A DNA stretch of 35,988 nt from an uncultured Bacilli bacterium (GCA_948629335.1 CAPHZB010000008.1:1-35988); one strand, 5' to 3'. Shown: positions 1-9,195, counted from the stretch's first letter. Notes: a model not told the origin generated them from the letters alone. Program-made: numbers and translations.

Positions 1-70
1 GTAATATAACGGTTAAATGCATATTTAAAATCGAAACTATAATTTCATCCTGCTAAACAATTTTAAAGAG

Positions 71-99
71 TTGTAAATAAATTCATAAAATGATATACT
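71..99 (+). promoter_or_regulatory. Promoter for the glycan gene cluster
   Basis: A -35 element TTGTAA (71-76) and a -10 element TATACT (94-99) are separated by exactly 17 bases, a good sigma-A type match. It lies about 90 bases before the first glycosyltransferase start. The rest of 1-190 holds no convincing gene. Confidence 0.55.
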
Positions 100-190
100 G
101 TTTACGGATAAAATAGTATATCTTATTTTAAGAAGAAGCTATTTTGAATGTAAGATGATAGATGAAGGGAAAAGCAAGTGAGGTGTGGAA

Positions 191-1120
191 ATGGAGGATT
201 TGGTTTCGATAATCATTCCAATTTATAATGTAGAATTTTTTTTAAGAGACTGTCTAGATAGTGTAATAAAACAAACCTATTCAAACTTAGAAATTATTCT
301 AGTTGATGATGGTTCAACAGATGATTGCCTTGAAATATGTAGAGAGTATCAAAAGAAAGATAATCGAGTACATGTATTTCATCAGGAAAATAAAGGTTGT
401 TCTATAGCACGAAATCTTGGATTAAAACATGCTCATGGCATATACATTTCCTTTTTTGATTCTGATGATGTTATGCATCCAGATAGGATGGAAGAAATGG
501 TTGCTATTATGAAAAAGGAAGATGCAGACTTAGTGATTGGAAACTATGATATTGTAACACAAGATGGAACTTTTTTAGAAAATAAAAAGGAAGTGGCATT
601 ATATGAAGTGGATTCGCCTACTTTCAAGTATTGCTCTTTTGCACCATTTCCTGGGAATAAATTATATCGTCTTTCCATTTTAAAGGAAAAACAAATTGAA
701 TGGAAGCAAATCTCCATAGCGGAAGACCTTGTCTTTTATTTATCTTATATCCTATGGTGCAAGAAAGTCTCTTTTACTTCCGACTCTTTATTTAACTATC
801 GTATTGTTGAAAATAGTCTTTCTAGAAAATATGATTTAAAAATTTTAAGTATAAAAGATGCTTTTTTGGAAATCGAAAAATTCTATGCAGAGAATAACAA
901 CATGGAAAAATTTAGACAGTATATTGAGCCACTTAAAATAGTGCATTATTATTATCAATTTAGTAAAATTAAATTTTTTAAACGAAAAGAAAGAAGAGAC
1001 ATAAATGCTTTCTTTAAAAAAGAAATGAAACTATTAAAGAAATATAAAAATAAAAGTCCATTTATCAGAAATATCTACTTTAAATATCAACTAAAAAGTA
1101 TGTATTATACATTATTTTAA
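191..1120 (+). CDS. Family 2 (GT-A) glycosyltransferase
   Basis: Transfers a sugar from a nucleotide-sugar donor during assembly of a surface polysaccharide, on the inner face of the membrane. The N-terminus has the GT2 pattern VSIIIPIYNV, then LVDDGSTDD (about residues 38-46), and the metal-binding DSDD near residue 90. The C-terminal third is rich in Lys and aromatic residues and could lie against the membrane. ATG 191 is preferred over the in-frame GTG 185 because GTGAGGTG lies five bases upstream of it. First gene of a co-directional run with the two glycosyltransferases and flippase that follow. The sugar specificity cannot be read from the sequence. Confidence 0.9.
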   Translation: MEDLVSIIIPIYNVEFFLRDCLDSVIKQTYSNLEIILVDDGSTDDCLEICREYQKKDNRVHVFHQENKGCSIARNLGLKHAHGIYISFFDSDDVMHPDRMEEMVAIMKKEDADLVIGNYDIVTQDGTFLENKKEVALYEVDSPTFKYCSFAPFPGNKLYRLSILKEKQIEWKQISIAEDLVFYLSYILWCKKVSFTSDSLFNYRIVENSLSRKYDLKILSIKDAFLEIEKFYAENNNMEKFRQYIEPLKIVHYYYQFSKIKFFKRKERRDINAFFKKEMKLLKKYKNKSPFIRNIYFKYQLKSMYYTLF

Positions 1121-1142
1121 CTATTGAATGAGAGGGAAATCT

Positions 1143-2018
1143 ATGATTGTACTTAGAATACTACATGGTGCTGGGCAAGGCAACCAAATGTTTATGTATG
1201 CAACAGCATATGCTTTGGCTAGAAAAACGAAACAAAAAATCTTTATTTATGTGGAAACAGACTATAAAAGAGCAAAAGAAAGACCGTATGTTTTAGACAA
1301 ATTTACTTTAAATAGAAAATATATAAAAAAAGTAGTACGCATGGATCGAATAAAAAATATCACTCTTTATAAAATAATAAATAAAATGTGGGGACTTTTC
1401 TTTAAACTTCTTCCACACCATTACACCTTAATTGAAAAAGAGAAAGAGAGCCGGCATTTAAAAGAAATCCCTCTTACTTATAAAAATTATATCTTAAATG
1501 GTTGTTTTGAATGTTCTTCCTATTTTGATGTCTATAAAGAAGAACTGTTTCTTCAATTTTGTTTCAACTTCACAGTAGATGAAGAAACAAAACAGATCTT
1601 CGAAGAAATTAGCCAAATAGATAGTGTAGCCCTTCATATTCGTTTAGGAGACTTTGTAAAAGAAGGTCGCAGTTTCAATATACAATATTACATCGAAAAG
1701 ATGAGGATAGTACAAGAAAAAAATCCAAATTGTATTTTCTATGTTGCATGTCAAGATGCAAAAGTAATTGAAAAATTAAAGGAATATGGGCCTATTCGTG
1801 TTATAAGTACACAAGGAGAGAATAAAGATTTGAAAGATTGGAATTGTCTTCGCTTATGTAAACGTCATATTTTAACCAATAGTACATATTCTTGGTGGGC
1901 AGCCTATTTATCAAAACGTGTGGACATTCTACTTCCACCAAAGGACTTATATTTAAACTGTCAAAATAGTGAAGATGAACAAACCTATACGAATTTTTTC
2001 GCATGGATGGAGGAGTAA
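1143..2018 (+). CDS. GT11 alpha-1,2-fucosyltransferase-like protein
   Basis: Probable GDP-fucose-dependent fucosyltransferase of family GT11, about 291 residues, the usual size. Three family signatures are visible: GAGQGNQMFMYA at the N-terminus (glycine-rich loop), HIRLGDF in the middle (nucleotide-sugar binding region) and STYSWWAAYL near the C-terminus. ATG 1143 is chosen over the in-frame ATG 1128 because GAGAGGGA lies seven bases before it. It follows the GT2 gene after 22 bases and its stop codon lies next to the next gene's ribosome site, so the genes are one operon. GT11 members can act on different acceptors; linkage specificity is inferred from the family only. Confidence 0.82.
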   Translation: MIVLRILHGAGQGNQMFMYATAYALARKTKQKIFIYVETDYKRAKERPYVLDKFTLNRKYIKKVVRMDRIKNITLYKIINKMWGLFFKLLPHHYTLIEKEKESRHLKEIPLTYKNYILNGCFECSSYFDVYKEELFLQFCFNFTVDEETKQIFEEISQIDSVALHIRLGDFVKEGRSFNIQYYIEKMRIVQEKNPNCIFYVACQDAKVIEKLKEYGPIRVISTQGENKDLKDWNCLRLCKRHILTNSTYSWWAAYLSKRVDILLPPKDLYLNCQNSEDEQTYTNFFAWMEE

Positions 2019-2020
2019 AA

Positions 2021-2971
2021 GTGAAGTATAAAATCAAAGAATTTTTAAAAAATTTTTACCATACACTTTCTAAAAAATCAGAAAGAATAAAAAAGAATAA
2101 AAAATATTTAATTATTCGTAGAAAAGGAGAAAATCTAGGATTAGGCTCTTATATTATAACCAACTTAGGGGCAATACACTATGCTATTTCTCACGATGTT
2201 CTTCCCGTTATTGATATGAAAACAGAAAAGAATTGTTGTCAATCAAAAGGGGAACAAGGAAAAAAAAATGCATGGGAACTTTATTTTGAACAGCCCATTT
2301 CTATAAAAAAGGAAGAAATCACAAAAAAAAGTGCACAGATTACTTATCAAATCTATGATATCCGACCTAGTGATAGTATGGAATTTTTTACAAATGAAGA
2401 ATTGGTTTCCTATTGGCATACTTTGGCAAAAAAATATATGAAATTTAATTTAAATACAAAAGAGTATTTAGAAAAAAAACAAAATGAAATTTTTTCAGAT
2501 AAAAAAAACATTCTTGGTGTTTTATGTCGTGGTACAGATTATGTTCATTTAAAACCTTTTGGGCATCCTGTGCAGCCAACTGTAGATGAAATCATTTTAA
2601 AGATTGACAACTTATCAAAAAAAATGGCAATTGATTTTATTTTCTTAGCAACTGAAGATGAGGAAATTCTAAATGCTTTTAAAGAAAAATATGCATCTAA
2701 ACTTCTTTACCTAGATGGGTTACGCTATACTTATAAAAAAGATAAATATATCGCCCAATTAGATGAAGAGAAAGGTGTAGATATTTATAAAAAAAACTTA
2801 GATTATTTAACAACTCTTTATTTGTTATCAAAATGTGATTATTTTATTGGTGGAAGAACGAGTGGAACAGTATGTGCTATGTTATTATCTGATGGATTTA
2901 AGTATACTTATTTTTGGAATAAGGGTAGGTATGGAATGGATGAGGAACTAAAACTTGGAAAGAAGGGATGA
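2021..2971 (+). CDS. Putative glycosyltransferase, fucosyltransferase-like GT-B fold
   Basis: About 316 residues. LCRGTDY (near residue 170), LATEDEE (near 210) and GGRTSGTVCAML (near 283) resemble in order and spacing the three conserved motifs of the NodZ/FUT8/O-fucosyltransferase superfamily (Arg-x-Thr-Asp, Ala-Thr-Asp/Glu-Asp, Gly-Ser-x-Val-Cys). I infer a sugar transferase acting in the same glycan pathway; substrate unknown. The likely start is GTG 2021, because GGAGGAG (2009-2015) lies five bases before it; the in-frame ATG 2003 would overlap the fucosyltransferase end and place that ribosome site inside the gene. Lys-rich N-terminus, no clear membrane segment. Confidence 0.65.
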   Translation: MKYKIKEFLKNFYHTLSKKSERIKKNKKYLIIRRKGENLGLGSYIITNLGAIHYAISHDVLPVIDMKTEKNCCQSKGEQGKKNAWELYFEQPISIKKEEITKKSAQITYQIYDIRPSDSMEFFTNEELVSYWHTLAKKYMKFNLNTKEYLEKKQNEIFSDKKNILGVLCRGTDYVHLKPFGHPVQPTVDEIILKIDNLSKKMAIDFIFLATEDEEILNAFKEKYASKLLYLDGLRYTYKKDKYIAQLDEEKGVDIYKKNLDYLTTLYLLSKCDYFIGGRTSGTVCAMLLSDGFKYTYFWNKGRYGMDEELKLGKKG

Positions 2972-2974
2972 AGT

Positions 2975-4495
2975 CTGAGAACAACGAATTCGATTAAAAA
3001 TATTTTTTATAATATTCTTTTAAATTCAATTACTATTTTAGTAGGATTAGTTGCCCAATCAATTTTTATTCGTATTCTTGGAAGCGAATACAATGGACTC
3101 AAAAGCTTATTTACAAGTATTATCTCGATGTTATCCATTTCTGAACTTGGTTTTGGAATCGCTATTATCTACAATCTATATAAACCTGTTGCCGAAAATG
3201 ACATAGAAAAAATCAAAACTTTAGTAAAATATTATCAAAAAATATACCGAATTATTGCTTTGATTATTCTGGGAATTGGTCTTTGTTTACTTCCATTTAT
3301 CCCTCTTTTTGTAGGTGATATTTCTATAGATGTGAATCTACAACTTACTTTTATTCTTTTTTTAAGTGATTCTATTGTTTCTTATTTAATGACTTATAAG
3401 CGTTCGATTATTCAAGCAGATCAAAAAGAATATTTCATTAGTAAAATCAATATTGTTTACTTACTCTTAGTAAATATTGTTCAAATTATCATTTTATTTT
3501 TGACAAAAAACTTTATTTTATATTTAATTATTCGTGTTCTTTTTCGGTTACTTGAAAATATTTCAATAAACCATGTTGCTAACAAAAAATATCCTTATTT
3601 AAAAGATAAGGATATTGTACCTATCGAAGAAGAGTTAAAGAAAAATATCCATCAAAAAGTAAAGGGACTTCTCTTTCATAAAATTGGAGATTATGTTGTA
3701 AGTGGAACTGATAGCATTATTATTTCTATGACACTGGGTTTAAACCAATTAGGATTATATAACAATTATTATTTTATTACAAACTATGTAAATATTCTTT
3801 TTGGACAGATTTTTAGTTCGGTTACATCAAGTGTTGGAAACTTAATTGTTGAGGATAAATCAAAAAAGACATTACAAATTTATAAGACAATGTTGTTTGC
3901 TAATTCATGGATTTATTGTTTTTGTGCAATCTGTCTTTTTGTATTAATTGAACCTTTTATTACCATATGGATAGGAGGGGAGTATGTGTTATCAAAAGGA
4001 GTTCTTCTAGCTATTGTTTTGAACTTCTATGTACAAGGCCTTAGAAAGACAGATACGACCTTTAAAGAAGCAGCTGGGATTTTCTTTGAAGACAGATATA
4101 TTTCAATTATAGAAGCTGTAATTAATATTGTTTTCTCCCTTCTTTTTGTGAAATTTTTTGGATTAGCAGGAGTATTAATGGGAACCATTTGTAGTACGAT
4201 GGTATTATTCTTATATAGTTTTCCTAAATATATATTTAAAAGATTATTTGGAAAAAGGTATATAGACTATTTCAAAATTCATGCACTTAATCTTTTAAAA
4301 ACAGGTATTGTTTTTATCCTTTCTGTTACCATCATGTCGTTTCTTCCTTTTTCAAATGTCTTTTTAGAATTATTTATAAATGCTATTTTGTGCTTACTCC
4401 TTCCTAATTTTCTGTACACTTTACTATCTTGTAAGAGTTCAGAATTTGCTTTTTTGAAGAAAATGATTAAAACACTAAAACGTAATAAAAGTTAG
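2975..4495 (+). CDS. Wzx-type oligosaccharide flippase with irregular 5' end
   Basis: Multi-pass membrane protein that would flip lipid-linked glycan units outward. The open frame, free of stops, runs back to a TGA at 2969-2971. The first residues encoded from the CTG at 2975 (LRTTNSIKNIFYN) match the usual N-terminus of this flippase family, so a start at the first in-frame ATG (3128) would lose about 50 residues including the first membrane helix. Either CTG 2975 initiates, or one base has been lost: ATG 2968 gives Met-Lys-Ser and then runs into a stop, whereas one added base would join Met-Lys-Ser to the main frame. LGSEYNGL and ISELGFGIAIIYNLYKP are typical of these flippases. Closes the glycan operon. 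Confidence 0.8.
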   Translation: MRTTNSIKNIFYNILLNSITILVGLVAQSIFIRILGSEYNGLKSLFTSIISMLSISELGFGIAIIYNLYKPVAENDIEKIKTLVKYYQKIYRIIALIILGIGLCLLPFIPLFVGDISIDVNLQLTFILFLSDSIVSYLMTYKRSIIQADQKEYFISKINIVYLLLVNIVQIIILFLTKNFILYLIIRVLFRLLENISINHVANKKYPYLKDKDIVPIEEELKKNIHQKVKGLLFHKIGDYVVSGTDSIIISMTLGLNQLGLYNNYYFITNYVNILFGQIFSSVTSSVGNLIVEDKSKKTLQIYKTMLFANSWIYCFCAICLFVLIEPFITIWIGGEYVLSKGVLLAIVLNFYVQGLRKTDTTFKEAAGIFFEDRYISIIEAVINIVFSLLFVKFFGLAGVLMGTICSTMVLFLYSFPKYIFKRLFGKRYIDYFKIHALNLLKTGIVFILSVTIMSFLPFSNVFLELFINAILCLLLPNFLYTLLSCKSSEFAFLKKMIKTLKRNKS

Positions 4496-4564
4496 GTCTA
4501 TTTATTATAAAAGGTAGTATCTTTCTTTTGTGTATGTTATACTGATACTATGAGGAGTGATGGA

Positions 4565-5839
4565 ATGAAAAAGGGATTTACGTTAATTGAATTGTTAGCT
4601 GTGATTGTAATACTAGCAGTTATTGCACTTATTGCAGTGCCATTAATTTTAAGTTTAGTAAATAAATCAAGACTAAAAGCAGCTGAGGAAAGTGCCCTGT
4701 TTTATGTCGATACAATCGAAAATATGTTGATGATTAATAACATAGAAAATACAGATGGAAAAATTTATAAAGTAAAAGGAAAAACCGTTGTCGATGAAAA
4801 TAATGAAGGGATTCTAAACTTAGAAATTAAAGGAGATATGCCTTATAATGGAGTAAATAACGAGATAAAAATAAATAATGGCTTTGTTGAAACCGCAAAT
4901 CTACGGTTTAATGCATATTATGTACATTATGAAATGAATATGGAAACAAAAGAGTTTAAAACATGTACTTCACAAAAAGGATTTTTAGATAAATGTGATG
5001 GAACAGGGAGTGTTATACCAAGTGGACCAGAGGAGCCCAAAATAGAAAGTGGAGCAACGATAGAGATAGCCAAAGATAAAACGTATTTGGCTATTGTTTA
5101 TCTAGATCCAACAGATATAAGTAAAAAGTGTACCAAAGAAGAAGCTTTAGCAAACGTCAATGAATATGGAACCCCGACAACAATAACGAATGGTTGTATG
5201 AAATGGTATGCATATAAAGATGACGGAAAAAATTATACAATGATTCTTGATCATAATACGTTTGTTAGTGTTAATTGGAGTAATAGTTCTGCCTCTGCAA
5301 TAAAAGAAGGGACACTTGCGAAAGCACGCTTGGAAGAGGATACGAATGCATGGCAGGATTTTATTAAAGAAACCGCTAGATTCATTACAGCAGATGAAGT
5401 AGCAGAGATTACAGGTGCGAATCGTGAAGATACATTAGGTTGGCATTCGAGTAAGGAAGATATTTCATGGTTTTATTTAGATGGAAAGGGAACCGATTAT
5501 GATAGAAGAACAGGCTGGCAGGCACAAGTAGCTAAGACAACTGGCTCAAGTAGATATGATTGGTTGTATAACTATACTGCTAATTGTACAAATAGTTCTA
5601 CTACGAATAATTATGGGTGTAGTATAGCAGACAATAACTACTACCATCAAGGAAATGAGGATAATCCAACAAGGCAACAGACTGTAGGTTATTGGGTAGA
5701 TTCAACAACACTGATAAATGCAACCTCTTCACTCATATATGAGATAAATCGTTTAGGCGAACTCATGTGGACTTCTTATAGTACTAGTGGTTATGGAATT
5801 CGCCCTGTTATTACTATTTCGAAATCTCTTGTTTCCTAA
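4565..5839 (+). CDS. Pilin-like protein with prepilin cleavage/methylation signal
   Basis: Starts MKKGFTLIELLAVIVILAVI, a textbook class III signal: a prepilin peptidase would cut after Gly4, leaving Phe1 and the conserved Glu5 followed by a hydrophobic helix. The remaining 390 or so residues are a soluble extracellular domain with several Cys, many Asn, Thr and Trp, and a C-terminus SGYGIRPVITISKSL of a kind I associate with surface proteins of gut Bacillota. ATG 4565 is chosen over ATG 4550 because AGGAGTGA lies just before it. No other pilus genes are nearby, so an assembly system, if present, is encoded elsewhere. Confidence 0.8.
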   Translation: MKKGFTLIELLAVIVILAVIALIAVPLILSLVNKSRLKAAEESALFYVDTIENMLMINNIENTDGKIYKVKGKTVVDENNEGILNLEIKGDMPYNGVNNEIKINNGFVETANLRFNAYYVHYEMNMETKEFKTCTSQKGFLDKCDGTGSVIPSGPEEPKIESGATIEIAKDKTYLAIVYLDPTDISKKCTKEEALANVNEYGTPTTITNGCMKWYAYKDDGKNYTMILDHNTFVSVNWSNSSASAIKEGTLAKARLEEDTNAWQDFIKETARFITADEVAEITGANREDTLGWHSSKEDISWFYLDGKGTDYDRRTGWQAQVAKTTGSSRYDWLYNYTANCTNSSTTNNYGCSIADNNYYHQGNEDNPTRQQTVGYWVDSTTLINATSSLIYEINRLGELMWTSYSTSGYGIRPVITISKSLVS

Positions 5840-5854
5840 AAACAGGGGTATAAA

Positions 5855-5884
5855 AAAAAGATTTGTTTTATTACAAATCTTTTT
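5855..5884. terminator. Bidirectional rho-independent terminator
   Basis: Twelve-base arms AAAAAGATTTGT (5855-5866) and ACAAATCTTTTT (5873-5884) form a stem with a six-base loop, with A-rich and T-rich flanks. It lies between the convergent pilin-like and HIT genes and would end both transcripts; its last bases overlap the HIT stop codon. Confidence 0.85.
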
Positions 5885-6254
5885 AGCCTTTATTGACTAA
5901 TTTTTCGTATACCTTATCTAACGATATCTTTCTTGTTCCCTTTGGATAACAAGGTTTTAAATGTAAGTGAAAATGCTTAATTTCCTGAGGTTCTCCATTA
6001 TTTTGAATGAGAGTAACACCAAGGGGAGAAAGTCTTTCTTCGATTATTTTTTTCACCTTTTTGGCAACCATCATAACATGTGTAATTGTCTTTTCATCGA
6101 TATCGTCCAAATCTTTATAATGTTTCTTTGGTAGAATTAGTGTGTGCCCATTCGCGACTGGATTCACATCTAGAATTGCTTTTACAATCTCATCTTCATA
6201 AATAATATAGGATTCTACTTCCCCTTTTGTGATTTTGCAAAAAATACATTCCAT
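5883..6254 (-). CDS. HIT-family nucleotide hydrolase/transferase
   Basis: Histidine-triad protein of 123 residues, the usual length. The catalytic motif HFHLHLKP (His-x-His-x-His) is near residue 94 and the N-terminus CIFCKI has the pair of Cys seen in zinc-binding HIT proteins. These enzymes hydrolyse purine nucleoside phosphoramidates or dinucleotides in the cytosol; the exact substrate cannot be inferred. The ATG at 6254 has a strong GAGGAGG ribosome site. It is divergent from the SUF operon and convergent with the pilin-like gene. Confidence 0.92.
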   Translation of the reverse strand: MECIFCKITKGEVESYIIYEDEIVKAILDVNPVANGHTLILPKKHYKDLDDIDEKTITHVMMVAKKVKKIIEERLSPLGVTLIQNNGEPQEIKHFHLHLKPCYPKGTRKISLDKVYEKLVNKG

Positions 6255-6261
6255 ACATTTC

Positions 6262-6303
6262 CTCCTCGAGGAGTATTATACCAAAAAAATAAAAAAGAGT
6301 AAA
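6262..6303 (-). promoter_or_regulatory. Promoter and palindromic ribosome-site leader of the HIT gene
   Basis: On the minus strand a TTTACT -35 (6303-6298) and TATAAT -10 (6280-6275) are 17 bases apart. The ribosome site lies in a perfect 12-bp palindrome CTCCTCGAGGAG (6262-6273), which also reaches the expected transcription start. The palindrome may be chance extension of the Shine-Dalgarno sequence. Confidence 0.5.
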
Positions 6304-6385
6304 ACCCTTTTTTTCGTGAATATCTGCGAATATTCTATTTTATATTGATAAAACAAAAGAATTTTATACAAAAAAAGTGATAATG

Positions 6386-6394
6386 TGCTAAAAT
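6386..6394 (+). promoter_or_regulatory. Extended -10 promoter for sufC
   Basis: TGCTAAAAT is an extended -10 element 19 bases before the start codon of sufC, followed by the ribosome site GGAGG (6404-6408). No good -35 is visible. Upstream, an inverted repeat GAATAT/ATATTC (6318-6335) is a weak candidate operator. Confidence 0.4.
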
Positions 6395-6413
6395 AGAAGT
6401 ATTGGAGGTATTT

Positions 6414-7154
6414 ATGCATACACTAGAAATAAAAAATTTACATGCTAAAATAGAAGGTAAAGAAATTTTAAAAGGAATAAATTTAACAATAAAAAGTGGA
6501 GAGGTTCACGTGATTATGGGACCTAATGGGGTAGGAAAATCTACCTTGTCCCATGTGATTATGGGAAATCCAAACTATGAAGTAACAGAGGGAAGTATTC
6601 TTTTAGATAATGTAGATATTACACATATGGGTACAGATGAACGAGCTAGAAAAGGATTGTTTTTGTCTTTTCAAAATCCTCCTGAAATTGAAGGGGTAAC
6701 AACTGCAGACTTTTTAAAAGCATCTGTTTCTACAAAGGAAGGTGAATCTTTTAAAATGTTAGCTTTTGCTAGAGAAGTTGACACCTACATGAAAAAATTA
6801 GATATGAAAAAAGAATTTTTAAATCGTCCATTCAATGAAGGATTTTCAGGGGGAGAAAAAAAGAAAATGGAAATACTAAGTATGTATATGCTAAAACCAA
6901 CGATGGCTATTCTAGATGAAATTGATTCTGGATTAGATGTGGATAGTTTAAAAACGGTTGGAGAACATATTTATGCATACCAAGAGGAACAACAAGCAGG
7001 ACTTTTACTTATCACGCATTACCAACGATTGCTTGACTATATTAAACCTGATTTCGTGCATATTTTAATGGATGGAATAATCAAAACGACGGGGGATGCT
7101 ACTTTAGTAGAACAAATTGAAAAAAATGGGTACGATAATTTTAAGAAAGCGTGA
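6414..7154 (+). CDS. sufC: SUF system ATPase SufC
   Basis: ABC-type ATPase that drives the SufBCD iron-sulfur scaffold in the cytosol. Walker A is GPNGVGKST (near residue 35), the family-typical Q-loop region LSFQNPPEIEGV follows, then the signature FSGGEKKK and the Walker B segment AILDEIDSGLD, with the switch His in LLITHYQRLL. All nucleotide-binding residues look intact and the length (246 residues) is normal. ATG 6414 is preferred over the in-frame TTG 6402 because GGAGG sits between them. First gene of a three-gene operon with the sufD-like gene (three bases on) and sufS. Confidence 0.96.
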   Translation: MHTLEIKNLHAKIEGKEILKGINLTIKSGEVHVIMGPNGVGKSTLSHVIMGNPNYEVTEGSILLDNVDITHMGTDERARKGLFLSFQNPPEIEGVTTADFLKASVSTKEGESFKMLAFAREVDTYMKKLDMKKEFLNRPFNEGFSGGEKKKMEILSMYMLKPTMAILDEIDSGLDVDSLKTVGEHIYAYQEEQQAGLLLITHYQRLLDYIKPDFVHILMDGIIKTTGDATLVEQIEKNGYDNFKKA

Positions 7155-7157
7155 TTT

Positions 7158-7964
7158 ATGATGCGACAAGTTCAAGGTGTAGAGAATATAATAATGGTAA
7201 GTAAGGATGGTGTTTTTTTAGAAAAAGAAGATAGAGCTTTAGAAGTTACTTTATCTGATAAATTAGACTTTTATGATATTGTAAAGATGAATATTGAAGT
7301 CAAACAAGATACCTCCTTACGTATATGTTATAAAAAATCCAAAGAAATAAAACTTGATGTCAGTATTATCGTAAATCCAAATGTTACATTTCATATGCAA
7401 GAAATCAAAGAAGCAAAAAATACAAAAATTCAAACAAAATATTGTATTTATGAACAAGCAAATGTTTTTGTCCAGAAATTTTATGATGCCTCTTTTGTAA
7501 AGGAATTAGATCTTTTTTATCTAAATGGGGTAGGGGCCTCTATTCATTCGACGATGAGGGGCATTATTAAAGGGAAAAGCGAACTGGATATGATGGTTTA
7601 CCATAATTATCCTACTACTGAAAGTGATATAGAAAATAAACTTGTAACTATAGAAAAAGGCTGTGTGCGTCTTCATGTCGCAACTTTGATTTATAATAAA
7701 ATGCGAAGTTGTAAAGCAAACCAAAGTAACTTTATTTTAAAGGAAAATAGAGAAAATTCAACGATTAAACCCATTCTTCTTATTGAGGAAAATGATGTAG
7801 AAGCAAGCCATAGCGGTCATATTTCTTCGGTGGATGCAGAAACGCTTTATTATATGTATACAAGAGGGATTAAGGAACATGAGGCGAAAAAACTTTATAT
7901 CAAGGGCTTTTTAAAAGGAGATTTTTATAACATAGATGAAATTATGAAAAAGTATTGGAGGTGA
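7158..7964 (+). CDS. sufD: SufD-like SUF scaffold subunit, short form
   Basis: Scaffold component that partners SufC. Only the end is well conserved: HSGHISSVDAETLYYMYTRGI, the SufB/SufD C-terminal core with its conserved His, followed by AKKLYIKGFL. At 268 residues it is much shorter than typical SufD or SufB (about 430-470); the long N-terminal region seems reduced. It lies between sufC and sufS, where SufD is encoded in Bacilli. It could be a divergent SufD needing a SufB encoded elsewhere, or a single SufB/D-type subunit acting alone. The identity of the family is firm, the B-versus-D choice is not. Confidence 0.78.
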   Translation: MMRQVQGVENIIMVSKDGVFLEKEDRALEVTLSDKLDFYDIVKMNIEVKQDTSLRICYKKSKEIKLDVSIIVNPNVTFHMQEIKEAKNTKIQTKYCIYEQANVFVQKFYDASFVKELDLFYLNGVGASIHSTMRGIIKGKSELDMMVYHNYPTTESDIENKLVTIEKGCVRLHVATLIYNKMRSCKANQSNFILKENRENSTIKPILLIEENDVEASHSGHISSVDAETLYYMYTRGIKEHEAKKLYIKGFLKGDFYNIDEIMKKYWR

Positions 7965-7967
7965 GGT

Positions 7968-9158
7968 ATGAATAGAGAAGATTTTTGCCTTTTAAAACAA
8001 GATATTATTTATTTTGATAATAGCGCTACTGCATTAAAACCAAAGGTATTGAAGGAAGCTTTAATGGATTATTACGATAATTATAGTGCGAATGCGCATC
8101 GTGGAGACTATGATATGGGTTTAAAAGTGGATATGTTATATGAAGGAACGAGAGAAAAAGTGCGTGATTTTATAGGCGCTAAAAAAACAGAGGAAATTGT
8201 TTTTACAAGTGGTGCGACAGATGCTTTAAATAAAATTATCTTTGGTTATTTTAAATACGATTTAAAGGAAAATGATGAAGTTTTAATTACTGTATCTGAA
8301 CATGCATCTAATGTCCTTCCTTGGTTTGAATTACAAGATGAGATTGGAATTAAAGTTTCTTATATTCCTTTAGAAGATCATAAAGTCACTTTAGAAAACA
8401 TAAAAAAAGTAGTTACTGAAAAAACAAAAGTAATTTCTCTTGCTCATATTACAAATGTCATCGGTGATGTTCGTCCTATCGAGGAAATTTGTAAATATGC
8501 TCATGAAAAGGGAATTTTAGTTGTCGTTGATGGAGCACAAAGTGTAGCTCATGATTCTATCAATGTAGAAAAGATGGATATTGATTTTTTAGCTTTCTCA
8601 GCTCATAAATTATATGGACCAACAGGCGTTGGTGTTTTATATGGAAAAGAAGCCCATTTACATCAAATTCGCCCTATCATTTTTGGGGGAGGAATGAATG
8701 CATCCTTCTCATATGATGGAGTTCGCGTTTATCATGATTTACCAAGCATGTTAGAAGCAGGAACACCCAATATTGCCGATGTAATTGCTTTTGGAAGCGT
8801 CCTTGATTACGTGAAAAAGATAGGTCTAGAGAAAATAAAAAAACATGAAGTTTCATTAAAAAAATATTGTGTTTCTAAGTTAAAAAAAATGGAAAACATT
8901 ACCATTTATAATGAGGATGCAGAAAGCTCTATTATTGCGTTTAATATGGATGGTGTTTTTGCGCAAGATTTGGCAATTTATCTAAACAAATACCATATTT
9001 GTGTACGGGCAGGAAATCATTGTGCGAAAATTCTAAAAGAGGACATAGGTGTTAAAAATACAGTCCGACTCTCATTTGCCATGTATAATACGAAAGAAGA
9101 GATTGATATACTTATAAGTGCTTTAAAGAATCCAAATTTAAAAAGGGAGATTCTTTGA
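7968..9158 (+). CDS. sufS: Cysteine desulfurase SufS
   Basis: PLP enzyme that takes sulfur from cysteine for iron-sulfur cluster assembly. The PLP lysine is in AFSAHKLYGPTGVGVLYGK (near residue 220) and the persulfide-forming Cys is in VRAGNHCAKI (near residue 349), with the R-x-G-x-HC pattern of group II desulfurases. The N-terminus IIYFDNSATALKP is typical. Strong GGAGGTGAGGT ribosome site; starts three bases after the sufD-like gene. In most Bacilli sufU and sufB follow; here the operon stops and a new promoter begins. Confidence 0.95.
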   Translation: MNREDFCLLKQDIIYFDNSATALKPKVLKEALMDYYDNYSANAHRGDYDMGLKVDMLYEGTREKVRDFIGAKKTEEIVFTSGATDALNKIIFGYFKYDLKENDEVLITVSEHASNVLPWFELQDEIGIKVSYIPLEDHKVTLENIKKVVTEKTKVISLAHITNVIGDVRPIEEICKYAHEKGILVVVDGAQSVAHDSINVEKMDIDFLAFSAHKLYGPTGVGVLYGKEAHLHQIRPIIFGGGMNASFSYDGVRVYHDLPSMLEAGTPNIADVIAFGSVLDYVKKIGLEKIKKHEVSLKKYCVSKLKKMENITIYNEDAESSIIAFNMDGVFAQDLAIYLNKYHICVRAGNHCAKILKEDIGVKNTVRLSFAMYNTKEEIDILISALKNPNLKREIL

Positions 9159-9166
9159 AAAACATC

Positions 9167-9195
9167 TTGAAATAGAACCCATTTTCTTATATAAT
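9167..9195 (+). promoter_or_regulatory. Promoter of the small membrane protein gene
   Basis: TTGAAA (9167-9172) and TATAAT (9190-9195) are 17 bases apart, close to consensus. It starts right behind sufS and shows that the next gene is transcribed separately from the SUF operon. Confidence 0.7.
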
